64,000 nucleotides of DNA from Halorientalis sp. LT38 (GCF_037031225.1 NZ_JAYEZN010000001.1:744001-808000); one strand, 5' to 3'. Shown: positions 25,563 through 34,927, counted from the first letter of the stretch. A program made the numbers and translations. The notes: a model not told the origin generated them from the letters alone.

Positions 25563-27017
25563 ATGTCGATAGCGTTCCGGTCCGCGACTGACCTCGCGGA
25601 TGCGATTCGGACGGGGGAGGTATCGCCAGTCGAGGTGGTCGAGGCGTTCTTCGAGCGGATCGACGACCGCAACGACGAACTCAACGCCTACGTGAACGTC
25701 CTCAAACATCGCGCACGCGAACAGGCCCGAGAAGCCGAGGCGGCGGTCGAAGACGGAGAGGACCTCGGCCCGCTCCACGGCGTCCCCGTCGCGATCAAGG
25801 ACCTCCACATGGAGATCGATGGCGTTCCCCACACCATGGGACTCGCGCCGCTCGCCGACAACGTGGCCGAGGAGTCCAGCGTGATCGTCGAACGACTGGA
25901 AGAAGCCGGGGCGATCCCGCTGGGGACGACCAACACGCCCGAACTGGGGCACACGATGCGGACGTACAACGAGTTGGTCGGGCCGACGCCGACGCCGTTC
26001 GACCCCGAGGGCGAGTACAACGCCGGCGGCTCCTCCGGCGGATCGGCGGCGGCCCTCGCCGCGGGGCTCACACCGCTGGCGACCGGCTCGGACGTCGGCG
26101 GGTCGCTGCGGAACCCCGCGTCGTGCTGTCACGTCGTCTCGGTCAAGCCGACGTTCGGCCTCGTTCCGATGGACAACCGGCCGGACGCGTTCAGTTCGCA
26201 CTCGCCGGTCGGGGTCTTCGGGCCGATGGCCCGGACCGTCGACGACCTCGCGCTCATGCTCACTGTCCTGGTCGGCCAGGACGACAGCGATCCCTTCAGC
26301 GTCGTCCCGCCCGAGACCGACTACACGGACGCGACCGACCGCGACGCAAGCGAGTTCGACGTCGCGTTCACGCCGGATCTCGACACCTTCCCGGTGGCCT
26401 CGTCCGTCACGTCGATCTGTCGGGACGCCCTCGACGCGCTGGCCGAGGCTGGCGCGACGGTCACGGAGGCCGACGTGGACGGGCCGGACAAGGGCACCCT
26501 GAACTACGCCTACGGGACGGAGGCGACGCCACTGTTCGCGGTCATGGCCCACCACCTGGAGGAGGAGTTCGGCGTGGACGTGACCGGCGAGGACGCCGCG
26601 GACCTCTCCAGCAGTTTCGTCCAGACCGTCCGGATGGGCGACGGGTACGACGCCGTCGACTACCTGAAGACCAACGCGGTGCGGACGGAGCTGTACGACG
26701 CGGTCGAGGCCGTGCTGGCCGACCACGACGCACTGGTGATGCCGACGCTCTCGACGCCGCCGCTGACCCACGACGAACCCTATCCCTCGAAGATCGACGG
26801 CGAGCGCGCCGGCGGGCTACCGATGGACTGGGGCCTCACCTGGCCGTTCAATCTGACCGGCCACCCGGTCGTGGCCGCACCGGCAGGCCTCACCGACGAC
26901 GGCCTCCCCGTGGGACTCCAGATCGTCGGATCGCGGTACGACGAGGCCGACCTGCTCGGCATCGCGGCCGCGCTCGAAGACGCGAACCCCTGGGCCGAAG
27001 ACTATCCTGACGCCTGA
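25563..27017 (+). CDS. Amidase (amidase signature family)
   Basis: Hydrolyses a carboxamide; 484 residues. The Ser-cisSer-Lys triad is complete: Lys79 in VPVAIKD, Ser157 in NAGGSSGGS and Ser181 in GSDVGGSLRNPA, with the expected spacing of 24 between the serines. The rest follows AtzF/GatA-like amidases, but gatB and gatC are not nearby, so a catabolic role is more likely than tRNA amidation. The element GGTATTAAT at about -27 relative to ATG 25563 indicates a leaderless start. Confidence 0.93.
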   Translation: MSIAFRSATDLADAIRTGEVSPVEVVEAFFERIDDRNDELNAYVNVLKHRAREQAREAEAAVEDGEDLGPLHGVPVAIKDLHMEIDGVPHTMGLAPLADNVAEESSVIVERLEEAGAIPLGTTNTPELGHTMRTYNELVGPTPTPFDPEGEYNAGGSSGGSAAALAAGLTPLATGSDVGGSLRNPASCCHVVSVKPTFGLVPMDNRPDAFSSHSPVGVFGPMARTVDDLALMLTVLVGQDDSDPFSVVPPETDYTDATDRDASEFDVAFTPDLDTFPVASSVTSICRDALDALAEAGATVTEADVDGPDKGTLNYAYGTEATPLFAVMAHHLEEEFGVDVTGEDAADLSSSFVQTVRMGDGYDAVDYLKTNAVRTELYDAVEAVLADHDALVMPTLSTPPLTHDEPYPSKIDGERAGGLPMDWGLTWPFNLTGHPVVAAPAGLTDDGLPVGLQIVGSRYDEADLLGIAAALEDANPWAEDYPDA

Positions 27018-27052
27018 TCGGAGAGGGAGTTCGAAAGAAGAAGCGACCCGTC

Positions 27053-27988
27053 TCAGTCCGCGGCGGCTCCCTCGTCGGTGTCGAGTTTGACCAGTTCGTC
27101 GACCTCCGGCACTTCGGCGTCGGCGTCGGTGATGATCTCGATCCTGCGGGTGAGTTTGTCCCGGGAGTACGCGACCAGCGGTGCCGGGTTGATGCCGACG
27201 GTCAGGTCGCTGAAGGTGCCGGCGACGTGGGGCATGAGGTCCTGCAGCGTCTCCTGGACGACGTCCGCGTCGACCTCGCCAGACTGGACGTAGCCCCGGA
27301 CCTTGTTCATCCCGAAGCCGACGTGTCGGCCCTCGTCGCTGCGGATCTTCTCGACGCCCGTGACCAGGCCATCGGCGTTGGGCCAGTCCTTGACGGCGAC
27401 CTCGTCCGACCCCTTGTCGGAAAAGGCCGACTGGAAGCCGTAGTAGCCGGTCTGGGCCAGGACGCTCTCGACCACGAGGTGGTAGTGGCAGTAGGCCTTC
27501 ACGCGTGCCTCGGGCGAGTCGTCGTCGAGGAGTCGCTCCATGGCGTCCTCGGTCTTGTCGAACAGCGCGACGTAGTGGTCGTTGAAGAACCGCTGGTCGG
27601 TCGGCCGCGTCTCCTCGAAGCCCAGCGCCTCCTCGGCCGGGTTGATGACCTCGCGCCAGTAGCGGTCGAAGAACTGCGTGTGTTTGGCCTCCTCGTAGAT
27701 CTGACTGGAGAGGAACATCTGGTCGTTGATATCGTCGAGCACCAGCCCCAGCGGCATCAGGTCCTCCGTCACCGCCTCCTCGCCGGCACCGAAGCGCGCG
27801 ATCGACTTCCGGAGCGTGTCGAACTCGTCCTCCTCGGGCGCGGTCTCGATCATCTGTTCCTTGTCCGCCTTTAGCCCCTCGATCGCGTACGGATCCCAGT
27901 GGCGATAGACGGCGTTTTTGAAATACCCCTGCGCGAACGAATCCGGGTCCAGACGCATGTCCCGGCTCGAGTCCTCCACCTGTGTCAT
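27053..27988 (-). CDS. R2-like ligand-binding oxidase (R2lox), di-metal carboxylate protein
   Basis: A 311-residue ferritin-like protein, usually annotated as ribonucleotide reductase small subunit. All six metal ligands are present with R2 spacing: Glu70, Glu100 and His103 (EEAKH), Glu174, Glu219 and His222 (DEGRH). Val73 lies three residues after Glu70 and Tyr169 five before Glu174, matching the Val-Tyr ether cross-link pair of R2lox (Mn/Fe cofactor, bound fatty-acid-like ligand; family knowledge). There is no adjacent large subunit gene. Start at ATG 27988 (MTQVEDSSRDMRL). An AT-rich CTATTTAAATTG near 28048-28059 is a plausible promoter with a short leader. Confidence 0.85.
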   Translation of the reverse strand: MTQVEDSSRDMRLDPDSFAQGYFKNAVYRHWDPYAIEGLKADKEQMIETAPEEDEFDTLRKSIARFGAGEEAVTEDLMPLGLVLDDINDQMFLSSQIYEEAKHTQFFDRYWREVINPAEEALGFEETRPTDQRFFNDHYVALFDKTEDAMERLLDDDSPEARVKAYCHYHLVVESVLAQTGYYGFQSAFSDKGSDEVAVKDWPNADGLVTGVEKIRSDEGRHVGFGMNKVRGYVQSGEVDADVVQETLQDLMPHVAGTFSDLTVGINPAPLVAYSRDKLTRRIEIITDADAEVPEVDELVKLDTDEGAAAD

Positions 27989-28074
27989 AGTACACCACGT
28001 CAAATGCCAGTCCCACACAAATCCCCGTTGCGGCAGATCTCAGGCTATTTAAATTGGGTCAGTATTATGGGTGC

Positions 28075-28833
28075 TTAAATGAGGTCCGCCGACTCGCCGT
28101 CGGCCGCGAGCGTGCGTGCGACGTACAGCGCCTGCAGGGAGTCGTGCTCGCCGAGGTCGACGTCGGTCCGGTCCTCGTCGAGGAGAACGGTGCCGTCCCG
28201 GAGGACGGTCAGCCGGTCGAGGACGTCCGCGAAGGCGTCGACGTGATGCGTCGAGACGACCACCGCGTTGCCGTCGTCGCGATACGCCGCGAGCAGGTCG
28301 AGCAGGTTCGCCCGCGAGACGTCGTCGAGGTCGCCGAGCGGTTCGTCGAGAAAGACCACGGGCGGCCGGGCGAGCATGGCCAGCGCCAGGTCGAGTTTCT
28401 GCCGGAACCCGCCCGAGAGATCGCCGACCCGCCTGTTCAGTACCCGCGACAGCCGGAGCGTCTCGACGAGTCGCTCGCGCCAGTCCTCGTCGACCCCGCC
28501 GGTCATCGCGCCGAAGACGTCGAGGTTCTCCGCGACGCTGAGGTCGCGGTAGACGTTCGCTCGCTGGAACCCCGGCCCGATCCCGCCCGCGGGGCCGTCG
28601 ACCGTCCCGCTGGAGGGCCGGGTGAGCCCGAGCGCGATCCGGAACAGCGTCGTCTTGCCCGAGCCGTTGGGACCGACCAGCGCGTGAATCGTCCCGGGCG
28701 CGACCGTGAGATCGACCCCCGAGAGCGCCGTCACGTCGCCGTAGGTCTTCGTGACGTTTCGCATCGCGAGCGCCGGTGCCGCCACCTCCTCGTCTGGCGT
28801 CGCGTTCGCGTCGGCGTCGGTTCGTCCCGTCAT
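28075..28833 (-). CDS. ABC transporter ATP-binding protein
   Basis: ATPase subunit of 252 residues. Walker A GPNGSGKTT, signature LSGGFRQKLDLALAML, Walker B PPVVFLDEPLGDLDD and the switch His in VVSTHHVD are all present. Its N-terminus has about 20 extra acidic residues. It overlaps the permease gene at 28830 by four bases, so the two form an operon. With a single ABC-2 permease the pair should be an exporter (drug, lipid or surface polymer); substrate unknown. Sequence resembles NatA/CcmA-type exporters. Confidence 0.92.
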   Translation of the reverse strand: MTGRTDADANATPDEEVAAPALAMRNVTKTYGDVTALSGVDLTVAPGTIHALVGPNGSGKTTLFRIALGLTRPSSGTVDGPAGGIGPGFQRANVYRDLSVAENLDVFGAMTGGVDEDWRERLVETLRLSRVLNRRVGDLSGGFRQKLDLALAMLARPPVVFLDEPLGDLDDVSRANLLDLLAAYRDDGNAVVVSTHHVDAFADVLDRLTVLRDGTVLLDEDRTDVDLGEHDSLQALYVARTLAADGESADLI

Positions 28834-29900
28834 AGCGTTCGCTCGTACCGCTCGATCGAGAGTTTCAGCGCGAGCACGGTCAGGAGGGCAAAGCCGACGA
28901 GCCCGAGGACGTAGTCGCCGTACAGCGCCAGGGACGTCTCCTTCAGCGTCAGGCTCCGGGTGACGATCATCGAGTAGTGCAGCGGGATGGCGCGGGCGAT
29001 CTCCCGGCGGATCGGCGAGAAGAAACCGACGGGGTAGACCAGACTGGAGAAGGAGAAGGCGCCCAGCATCACGGCCACGTTGCTGAAGCGCCCGAGCGTC
29101 CCGAAGTCGGTCAGGAGCATGATGGAGGTGCTGATCGCGGCCAGGGAGACGAACGTCAGGAGGAGGACGGCGACGGCCCCGGACGAGAGAAGCGTCACCG
29201 AGTAGCCAAGCGCCACGGCCACCGCCGCGAACGCGGCCGTCGGGACGAGCATGAGCGCGGCGAAGTAGCCGATCTTCGCGGCGACGAGCGCGTCGAGCGA
29301 GGACTCGACCAGGAGCCTGTCGAGCACCGCGCGTTCGCGCGCCAGGTTGTACGGCAGGTAGGCGAACGCGAACAGGACGACGACCCCGAGCAGGAAGGTC
29401 GGCATGAGGTACTCGGAGAGCGTGTGGGGTTCGCCGACCACCTCGCGCTCGACGGTCACGTCACCGTCGAGGTTTGCGTTCAGATACGCGCTCGCCACAC
29501 TCTGAATCACCTTCGATGGCTCCTCGAACGGCACGACGCTCCCGTCGACCACGAGCGTCAGCGTCGCGTTCGTCGTCGACTCGTCGAGCAACCCGGGCGG
29601 CACTTCGAGGACCGCGTACACCGTCTCTCGTTCCAGCGCGCGCCTGGCCCCGGCCCGGTCCTCGTACAGCCGCGGCTCCGAATACAGCGCCAGTCCACCC
29701 TGGACGGCCCGGAGTTCCTCGTCGGTGACGGTGTCGTCCTCCGCGACGATGCCGATCGGGGTGTCCTCGGGGACGACGGTCCCGAACGCGAGCGTCGTGA
29801 TGGCGAAGAAGGCCGGCAGCAACAGCAGCAAGAAACAGAGGGTCGCGAGCCGGTGCCGCGACCAGAGCACCTCCTTTCGCAGCAGCGACGGAATCGTCAT
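28830..29900 (-). CDS. ABC-2 type transporter permease
   Basis: A 356-residue permease with an N-terminal helix (about residues 17-40), a 130-residue extracellular region (acidic, with the strand-rich part TNATLTLVVDGSVVPFEE), then five or six helices to the C-terminus (from FLLGVVVLFAFAYLPYNLA to VLGLVGFALLTVLALKL). This 1+5 layout is typical of NatB/YhgE-type ABC-2 permeases. Operon with the ATPase downstream (four-base overlap). Confidence 0.88.
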   Translation of the reverse strand: MTIPSLLRKEVLWSRHRLATLCFLLLLLPAFFAITTLAFGTVVPEDTPIGIVAEDDTVTDEELRAVQGGLALYSEPRLYEDRAGARRALERETVYAVLEVPPGLLDESTTNATLTLVVDGSVVPFEEPSKVIQSVASAYLNANLDGDVTVEREVVGEPHTLSEYLMPTFLLGVVVLFAFAYLPYNLARERAVLDRLLVESSLDALVAAKIGYFAALMLVPTAAFAAVAVALGYSVTLLSSGAVAVLLLTFVSLAAISTSIMLLTDFGTLGRFSNVAVMLGAFSFSSLVYPVGFFSPIRREIARAIPLHYSMIVTRSLTLKETSLALYGDYVLGLVGFALLTVLALKLSIERYERTL

Positions 29901-29929
29901 CGACGACCTGACATCGGATCCCGGGGTCT

Positions 29930-31498
29930 TCAGGCTGGTGGGCTGGCGCCCGTCGGGGCGCCCTGGTCAGGTCGATCGATCGCGTAGTCGGACTCCCAGG
30001 CGGTGTCCTCCTCGTCCGGGGTGGCGTAGTCGCCGTCTTCGGGGTCGTACTCCTCGTACGGAGTGTACTCCTCTCGGGGCGTGTACTCCTCGTCGGGGTC
30101 GTACTCGCTGCCGGATTCGTACTCGCCGTCCGAACCCCATCCGTCGTCCTCGCCGAACCCATCGTCCTCACCGAATCCGTCGCCGTAGCCCGACCCGTAG
30201 CCGGTCCCGTTCGACGGGCCCAGGGCGCTCGTGAGGTTCGCCGAGTAGTTGGCGAGGGCCTCGAACGCGTCCGCGAGGCCGGCGGGCGAGCGCTCGAAGG
30301 TCACGACGACGTCCGAGCCGTCCTGCTCGACCGTGGTGTCGTCGAACAGCGCCGCCGTCTCGTTGGGCGGGACGCCGTACTCCGCGAAGGTCATGCTGCC
30401 GTCGAGCATGGCGCGGAGGTCGTCGGCCGTCCCCTCGTCGTGGGCCGCGATCCGGTACTCGATGCCGATGTTCTCGTCGGTCGTGTAGTAGGCGCCAGAG
30501 ACCGAGTCGACGTCCGCGAGCTCCTGCAGGCGCTTGACGTTGTCCGGCACCGAGACGCCGGTCATCGCCGCCGCGCTCTCTGCCTGCTCGGTGTAGTTGC
30601 CCTCGCCGGCGTCCTCGGGGACCGTCACTGCGAACCGGATGTGGCCGTCCCGTGCAGAGCCGAAGGCCTCGCGGAGTTCGTCGCCAACGGGGTCGGCCGC
30701 GCCGCGATCGACGTCGACGGCGTCCTTGACCGCCTCCTCGCTACCGGAGACGAACCGGCCGTCGCCGAGGACCGCGATCCAGGTCGGGCCCTCGTCCTCG
30801 TCCGTGTCGAACTCCTCGTACTCGTCGTCGTCCCAGCCCTCGAACTCGGATTCGGTCTCGAATTCGCCCTCGGACTCGAAGCCACCGTCCGATTCGACGC
30901 CGGTCTCGGCCTCGGCTTCGACGTCGGTCTCGGCGCTGGTTTCGTCGTCCAAATCGTCGCTCTGGTTCACCCGGTAGAGGGTGTAGTCCTCGTAGGTCCG
31001 CTCCTCGTACTCGGCGCCGTCCGCGGTCGACTCGACGAAGTCCTCCGTGTTCCAGTCGGAGTCGATCACTACGGCTTCGTAGTCACGGCTCTCGTCGTCG
31101 CCGTCGTCCGCCCCGTCTTCGCCCTCGTCGTCCTCGCCGCTCCCGTACTTCGAGAAGTACGTCATGCTGTGGAAGCCGTCGATCGAGAGGTTGCTCTCGT
31201 TCTGGGCTTCGGCCATCGACTCCTCGTAATCGTCCGGCCCGTCGTAGCTCTCGTTGGTCGCCTTCTCTAAGTCGATGAATTCGTTGACCAGTTCCCTGGT
31301 CCGCTCGTCGTCGGTCACGTCGCCGTCGACGTGCACCACCGCTTCCGCCTCGCCGGGCACTGCGTTCAGCATCTCGTTACCGCCCAACAGTCCGCCGGTC
31401 AGCGCGACGTAGGTCACCGCGCCGCCGACCGCGACCACGGCGACGCTCGTCAACGCGACCTGGAGCTTGTTCGCCAGCAACGCTTCCGTCAGCGCCAT
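29930..31498 (-). CDS. Large acidic membrane-anchored surface protein
   Basis: A 522-residue protein. One N-terminal hydrophobic helix (LQVALTSVAVVAVGGAVTYV, about residues 12-31) anchors an otherwise very acidic extracellular protein. Two central folded-looking stretches (RFVSGSEEAVKDAVDVDRGA and IGIEYRIAAHDEGTADDLRA) are separated by Glu/Asp/Ser-rich tracts. The last 90 residues are low complexity with repeating units such as GFGEDDGFGEDDGWG and EEYTPREEYTPYEEYDP. The repeated pattern of globular segments is reminiscent of DUF3352-type proteins, but this is tentative. It follows the ABC exporter region but is oriented toward it; it overlaps the short ORF at 31489 by 10 bases. Confidence 0.75.
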   Translation of the reverse strand: MALTEALLANKLQVALTSVAVVAVGGAVTYVALTGGLLGGNEMLNAVPGEAEAVVHVDGDVTDDERTRELVNEFIDLEKATNESYDGPDDYEESMAEAQNESNLSIDGFHSMTYFSKYGSGEDDEGEDGADDGDDESRDYEAVVIDSDWNTEDFVESTADGAEYEERTYEDYTLYRVNQSDDLDDETSAETDVEAEAETGVESDGGFESEGEFETESEFEGWDDDEYEEFDTDEDEGPTWIAVLGDGRFVSGSEEAVKDAVDVDRGAADPVGDELREAFGSARDGHIRFAVTVPEDAGEGNYTEQAESAAAMTGVSVPDNVKRLQELADVDSVSGAYYTTDENIGIEYRIAAHDEGTADDLRAMLDGSMTFAEYGVPPNETAALFDDTTVEQDGSDVVVTFERSPAGLADAFEALANYSANLTSALGPSNGTGYGSGYGDGFGEDDGFGEDDGWGSDGEYESGSEYDPDEEYTPREEYTPYEEYDPEDGDYATPDEEDTAWESDYAIDRPDQGAPTGASPPA

Positions 31499-31578
31499 CT
31501 GATCACCTCGGACCCGCCGGTCGAGTCGATACTGCCCGCGGTCTCACCGCCGTTCGCGTGTTCGCTCCCGTCGGTCAT
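31489..31578 (-). CDS. Candidate leaderless 29-residue ORF overlapping the surface-protein gene
   Basis: ATG 31578 to stop at 31489-31491 encodes MTDGSEHANGGETAGSIDST and a short tail. The stop lies 7-9 bases inside the next gene, whose ATG is at 31498. CTATTTAG at 31601-31608 (minus strand) is about 26 bases before ATG 31578, the right place for a leaderless start, whereas the ATG of the large gene would sit 80 bases into the mRNA without a Shine-Dalgarno sequence. An in-frame ATG at 31593 is also possible. I infer translational coupling. It may be only a leader peptide. Confidence 0.45.
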   Translation of the reverse strand: MTDGSEHANGGETAGSIDSTGGSEVIRWR

Positions 31579-31700
31579 ATGTGAGTTTGCCATCACGATA
31601 GACTAAATAGATTCCCCTCGACTTGTCGTAGCTAACGGCTTCGGTGCCGGAGAAAACGTGCATTGGCGCCGCCGCGACGAATCGAGCGGGGCGATTCGAG

Positions 31701-33389
31701 TTACTCGTGTCGACCTTTCAGGTCCTGCTTGTCGGTCTTGCCCACGTCGGTCAGTGGGATCTCGTCGACGATGTGGACCTCCTCGGGCATGGCCTGTTTC
31801 GGGACCTTCCCCTCGAGGTGCTCGCGGACGTCTTCCTCGGTGAGGTCGCCGTCGTAGTCGGGATCCTCCTCGACGTAGATGACGACGATCTCGCTGCCCG
31901 GACGGTCCGGGTCCGACGCGCCGATGGTGGCCGGGCGGTGGACGCCTGGGTGGGAGAAGAGGACCTCGTCGACCTCCTCGGAGTAGACCTTCAGCCCGGA
32001 GACGTTGATCATGTTCTTCACGCGGTCGACGATGTAGAACCGGCCCTTGGAGTCGATCTTCGCGACGTCACCGGTCGCGACGAACCCGTCGTCGTCGAAG
32101 GGGTCCTTGCTCTCGTCGAGATAGCCCTTCATCCGCTGGGGACCGTTGAGGAGCATCTCGCCCTCGAGTTCCTCGTCGATGGCTTTCCGGAGCGGGATCT
32201 CCTCGCCGCTGTCGACGTCGACGAGTTTGACCTCCGTGTCCGGCACCGGGACGCCGATGGTCGGCATGTCGAACCCTTCCTCGCGGGTGTCCTCGCCGAG
32301 CAGCATGTCCTGGAGCCCGCGGGTGTTGAAGTGCGTCACCGGCGACATCTCCGAGAGGCCGTAGCCCTGGGAGACGCCCTTGGACTTCTCCTCGAACTTC
32401 TCTTTGGTCTCGGTCGCCAGCGGGGCCGACCCCGAGAGCCCGACGACGTCCTGGTCGAGGTCCTCGTTGACGATCTCCATGAACTGGGTCGGGACGCCCA
32501 TCATGATCAGCGGCTCGCGCTCCTCGATCAACTCGACCATCATCTCCGTGTCCCGGGCGTCCGGTACCGTGAGAACGTCGAGGCCGAGTTCGATCAGCGA
32601 GTGCTGGACGGAGTAGCCGTAGGCGTGATACAGCGGCAGGGCCATGACGGCCCCCTCGCTGCCGCGCATCATGTCCGCCATCCGCGACTGGGCGGCGTTG
32701 GCCTGCAGCGCGTTGGCGGTGAGGTTGCGGTGGGTGAGCTGACAGCCCTTCGGGAGGCCGGTCGTGCCACCCGTAAAGAGGAGCGTGTGAACGTCGTCTT
32801 CCACGTCGAACTCGACCTCGGGCGGGTTCGGCTCGGTGGACTCGATCACGTCGGTGAGCCACTCGACGCCCTCGACGTCCTCGTGTGTCTCGGGCGGGTC
32901 CTCGCTGTAGTCGTCGACGGAGGTGAGGATCACGTCCGGGAGGTCGAGCTCCTCCTGCAGGCTCTCGATGAGGTCCCGGTGCTTGTCCTGGCCGATGAGG
33001 ACCTCGGGCTGGCCCTGCTCGAGCCGGTAGATCAGGTCCTCCTCTGCGTCGAGGAAGTCGTTCGGGATGTGGACCCCGCCCGCCCGGGAGATGGCGTTCT
33101 CCGCGATGATGAACTGCGCGGAGGTCGGGAGCACCGTCGCGACGCGGCTGCCCTTTTCGACGCCGCGTTCGCGCAGCGCGGTCGCCAGCCGTTCGACGTC
33201 CTCGACGACCTCGGGATAGTTGTACTTCTGGCCGAGCTGCACGATACCCTGTTCGGGGTACTCCTCGGCCGAGTCGTAGAGGAACTGGTGGACCGGCTGA
33301 TCGGGGTACGGTTCGAGCGTCTTCGGCACGCCGAACTGTTCGTACTCGGCGAACCACGGCTGCTCCGGGAGCTCGGTTGCGTCTGACAT
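31701..33389 (-). CDS. Long-chain acyl-CoA ligase, AMP-forming
   Basis: A 562-residue ligase that activates fatty or aromatic acids to CoA thioesters. ATP loop LLFTGGTTGLPKGCQLTHRN, the gate-like QGYGLSEMSPVTHFN, DGFVATGDVAKID, the hinge DRVKNMINVSGLKVY and the terminal lysine region LTDVGKTDKQDLKGR are all present, so unlike the protein at 10398 this is a complete enzyme. A TATA-like ATTTAAGCC is about 30 bases before ATG 33389. The 298-base divergent region to the DUF5305 gene (33390-33687) carries promoters and no convincing gene. Confidence 0.92.
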   Translation of the reverse strand: MSDATELPEQPWFAEYEQFGVPKTLEPYPDQPVHQFLYDSAEEYPEQGIVQLGQKYNYPEVVEDVERLATALRERGVEKGSRVATVLPTSAQFIIAENAISRAGGVHIPNDFLDAEEDLIYRLEQGQPEVLIGQDKHRDLIESLQEELDLPDVILTSVDDYSEDPPETHEDVEGVEWLTDVIESTEPNPPEVEFDVEDDVHTLLFTGGTTGLPKGCQLTHRNLTANALQANAAQSRMADMMRGSEGAVMALPLYHAYGYSVQHSLIELGLDVLTVPDARDTEMMVELIEEREPLIMMGVPTQFMEIVNEDLDQDVVGLSGSAPLATETKEKFEEKSKGVSQGYGLSEMSPVTHFNTRGLQDMLLGEDTREEGFDMPTIGVPVPDTEVKLVDVDSGEEIPLRKAIDEELEGEMLLNGPQRMKGYLDESKDPFDDDGFVATGDVAKIDSKGRFYIVDRVKNMINVSGLKVYSEEVDEVLFSHPGVHRPATIGASDPDRPGSEIVVIYVEEDPDYDGDLTEEDVREHLEGKVPKQAMPEEVHIVDEIPLTDVGKTDKQDLKGRHE

Positions 33390-33687
33390 CTACGTTTATT
33401 TCTCATCCCCCGTGGCTTAAATCCGCATGATTAGTCACGCGGGACATGGCCGGAACGGGGCGTTTTCCGGACGCACCCGGTTATTTTCGGGCCTTCACGT
33501 TCGAGGGGGGCTCGGCACCCCAGAACCACCTCGATTACGAACAGATTCCAGGGCGTCGCGCCCCACACCGGCAGCGCCGGGACGAGCGACACCGCGGCGA
33601 TCCGCGGGTGCCCGATCGACCACCGTCTCGTTACGCGAACTGTAGCGGGGCAAACGGTTTACACCGACGGCTCTCTGTGGGTAGACG

Positions 33688-34902
33688 ATGAGTGCCTGGA
33701 ACCGTCGCCTCAGGTCCGTCCTCGACCGGCGGTTCGTCCTGTTCGTGCTCCTCCTCCTCGCGCTGACGCTCGCCGGCGGCTGGCTCTCCTATCAGGCCTA
33801 CGGGACGACAGAAACCGCCGTCGAGCAGCGACCCGGCCCCACCGCGACGTTCGTCGGCGAGTTCGATCACGGCGCCGACGTCGCCGTCGACGGCCCCGTG
33901 TTCGCCGAGGGCGAACGCCTCGCCAACAGGTCGACGTACTTCACCCGGACAACGCCGGTCCTCGACGGCCGGTTCCGGTACACCTACTCCGCGACCGGCG
34001 ACGGGAACCTCTCGGTCACCGCGACGGTCGACACCGTGTTTCGGTCCGTCGACGACTCGGGCGGCGACACAGGCGAGTACTGGCGCGTGCGCCGGGAGGT
34101 CAACCGGACGAGCGCCGTGCTCGCCCCGACCGAAGAACTCGACGTTCGGTTCTCCGGCAACGTCACCGAACTGATCGACGAGATTCGGCGGTACGACGAG
34201 TCGGTCGGGCGCACGCCCGGCTCGCTCGAGATCGCGTTCGTGACGACCGTGACCGCCGAGGGAACCGTGAACGGCGAGCCAACGGCGCGCAGCCAGACGT
34301 ACCGCCTCGGCGTCGACCCCGACGGGAGCGTCTACCGCGTGGCCGACCCCGGGCCCGTCACGAACGAGACGAGCGGCCCGCCCCGGGAGGTCAGGGTCGA
34401 GGTTTCGCCGGGCCCGCTCGAACGATTCGGCGGGCCCGCGGCGGCCGTGCTCGGCCTGCTCGGCCTGCTCTCCCTCGGCCACCTGCGATACCGCGGCCGC
34501 CTGGCCCTGGACGATCGCGAGCGAGCCACCCTGACGTTCGAGCGGGACCGCTCGGAATACGACGAGTGGATCACCACTGGACGGCTCCCCCGCGAGACGC
34601 GAGAGAAACCGACCGTCGAGGTAGACTCGCTCGAAGGCCTCGTCGACGTCGCCATCGACAGCGACCGCCGCGTCATCGAACACGAGTCCCGCCGGGAGTT
34701 CGTCACCGTCGTCGACGACGTGGTCTACCGATTCGCCCCGCCTCGGGACCCCGACGACGAGTCCGATCAGGAACCGATCCCGACCACAGACGACCCGGAC
34801 GAGTCAGATCGCCAGTCCCACGACTCGTCCAGCCAACCGATCACGTGGACCGACCGCGAAGACGAGGACGCTCGATCGACCGACTCACCGAACCGGGACT
34901 GA
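33688..34902 (+). CDS. DUF5305-like two-helix surface protein
   Basis: A 404-residue membrane protein: helix 1 at about residues 17-38 (FVLFVLLLLALTLAGGWLSY), an extracellular beta-rich domain of about 200 residues (NGxS/T sites such as NRTS and NVTE), helix 2 at about 249-268 (AAAVLGLLGLLSLGHLRYR), then a cytoplasmic domain and an acidic tail. The layout matches DUF5305, which in haloarchaea often sits near SipW-like signal peptidases; none is here. Divergent from the acyl-CoA ligase. Confidence 0.75.
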   Translation: MSAWNRRLRSVLDRRFVLFVLLLLALTLAGGWLSYQAYGTTETAVEQRPGPTATFVGEFDHGADVAVDGPVFAEGERLANRSTYFTRTTPVLDGRFRYTYSATGDGNLSVTATVDTVFRSVDDSGGDTGEYWRVRREVNRTSAVLAPTEELDVRFSGNVTELIDEIRRYDESVGRTPGSLEIAFVTTVTAEGTVNGEPTARSQTYRLGVDPDGSVYRVADPGPVTNETSGPPREVRVEVSPGPLERFGGPAAAVLGLLGLLSLGHLRYRGRLALDDRERATLTFERDRSEYDEWITTGRLPRETREKPTVEVDSLEGLVDVAIDSDRRVIEHESRREFVTVVDDVVYRFAPPRDPDDESDQEPIPTTDDPDESDRQSHDSSSQPITWTDREDEDARSTDSPNRD

Positions 34903-34927
34903 TCCCGTCGCTCACGGTTTCATATTA

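Noticed and set aside
27053-27988. Ribonucleotide reductase small subunit (nrdB) as the call
   Set aside because: Val73/Tyr169 and the lack of an adjacent large subunit fit R2lox better; I kept RNR R2 as the alternative.
33446-33691. An 81-residue ORF in the divergent gap before DUF5305
   Set aside because: The first 40 residues look passable, but the rest is Arg/His/Pro-rich and it runs into the DUF5305 start. No promoter that fits it. Treated as non-coding.
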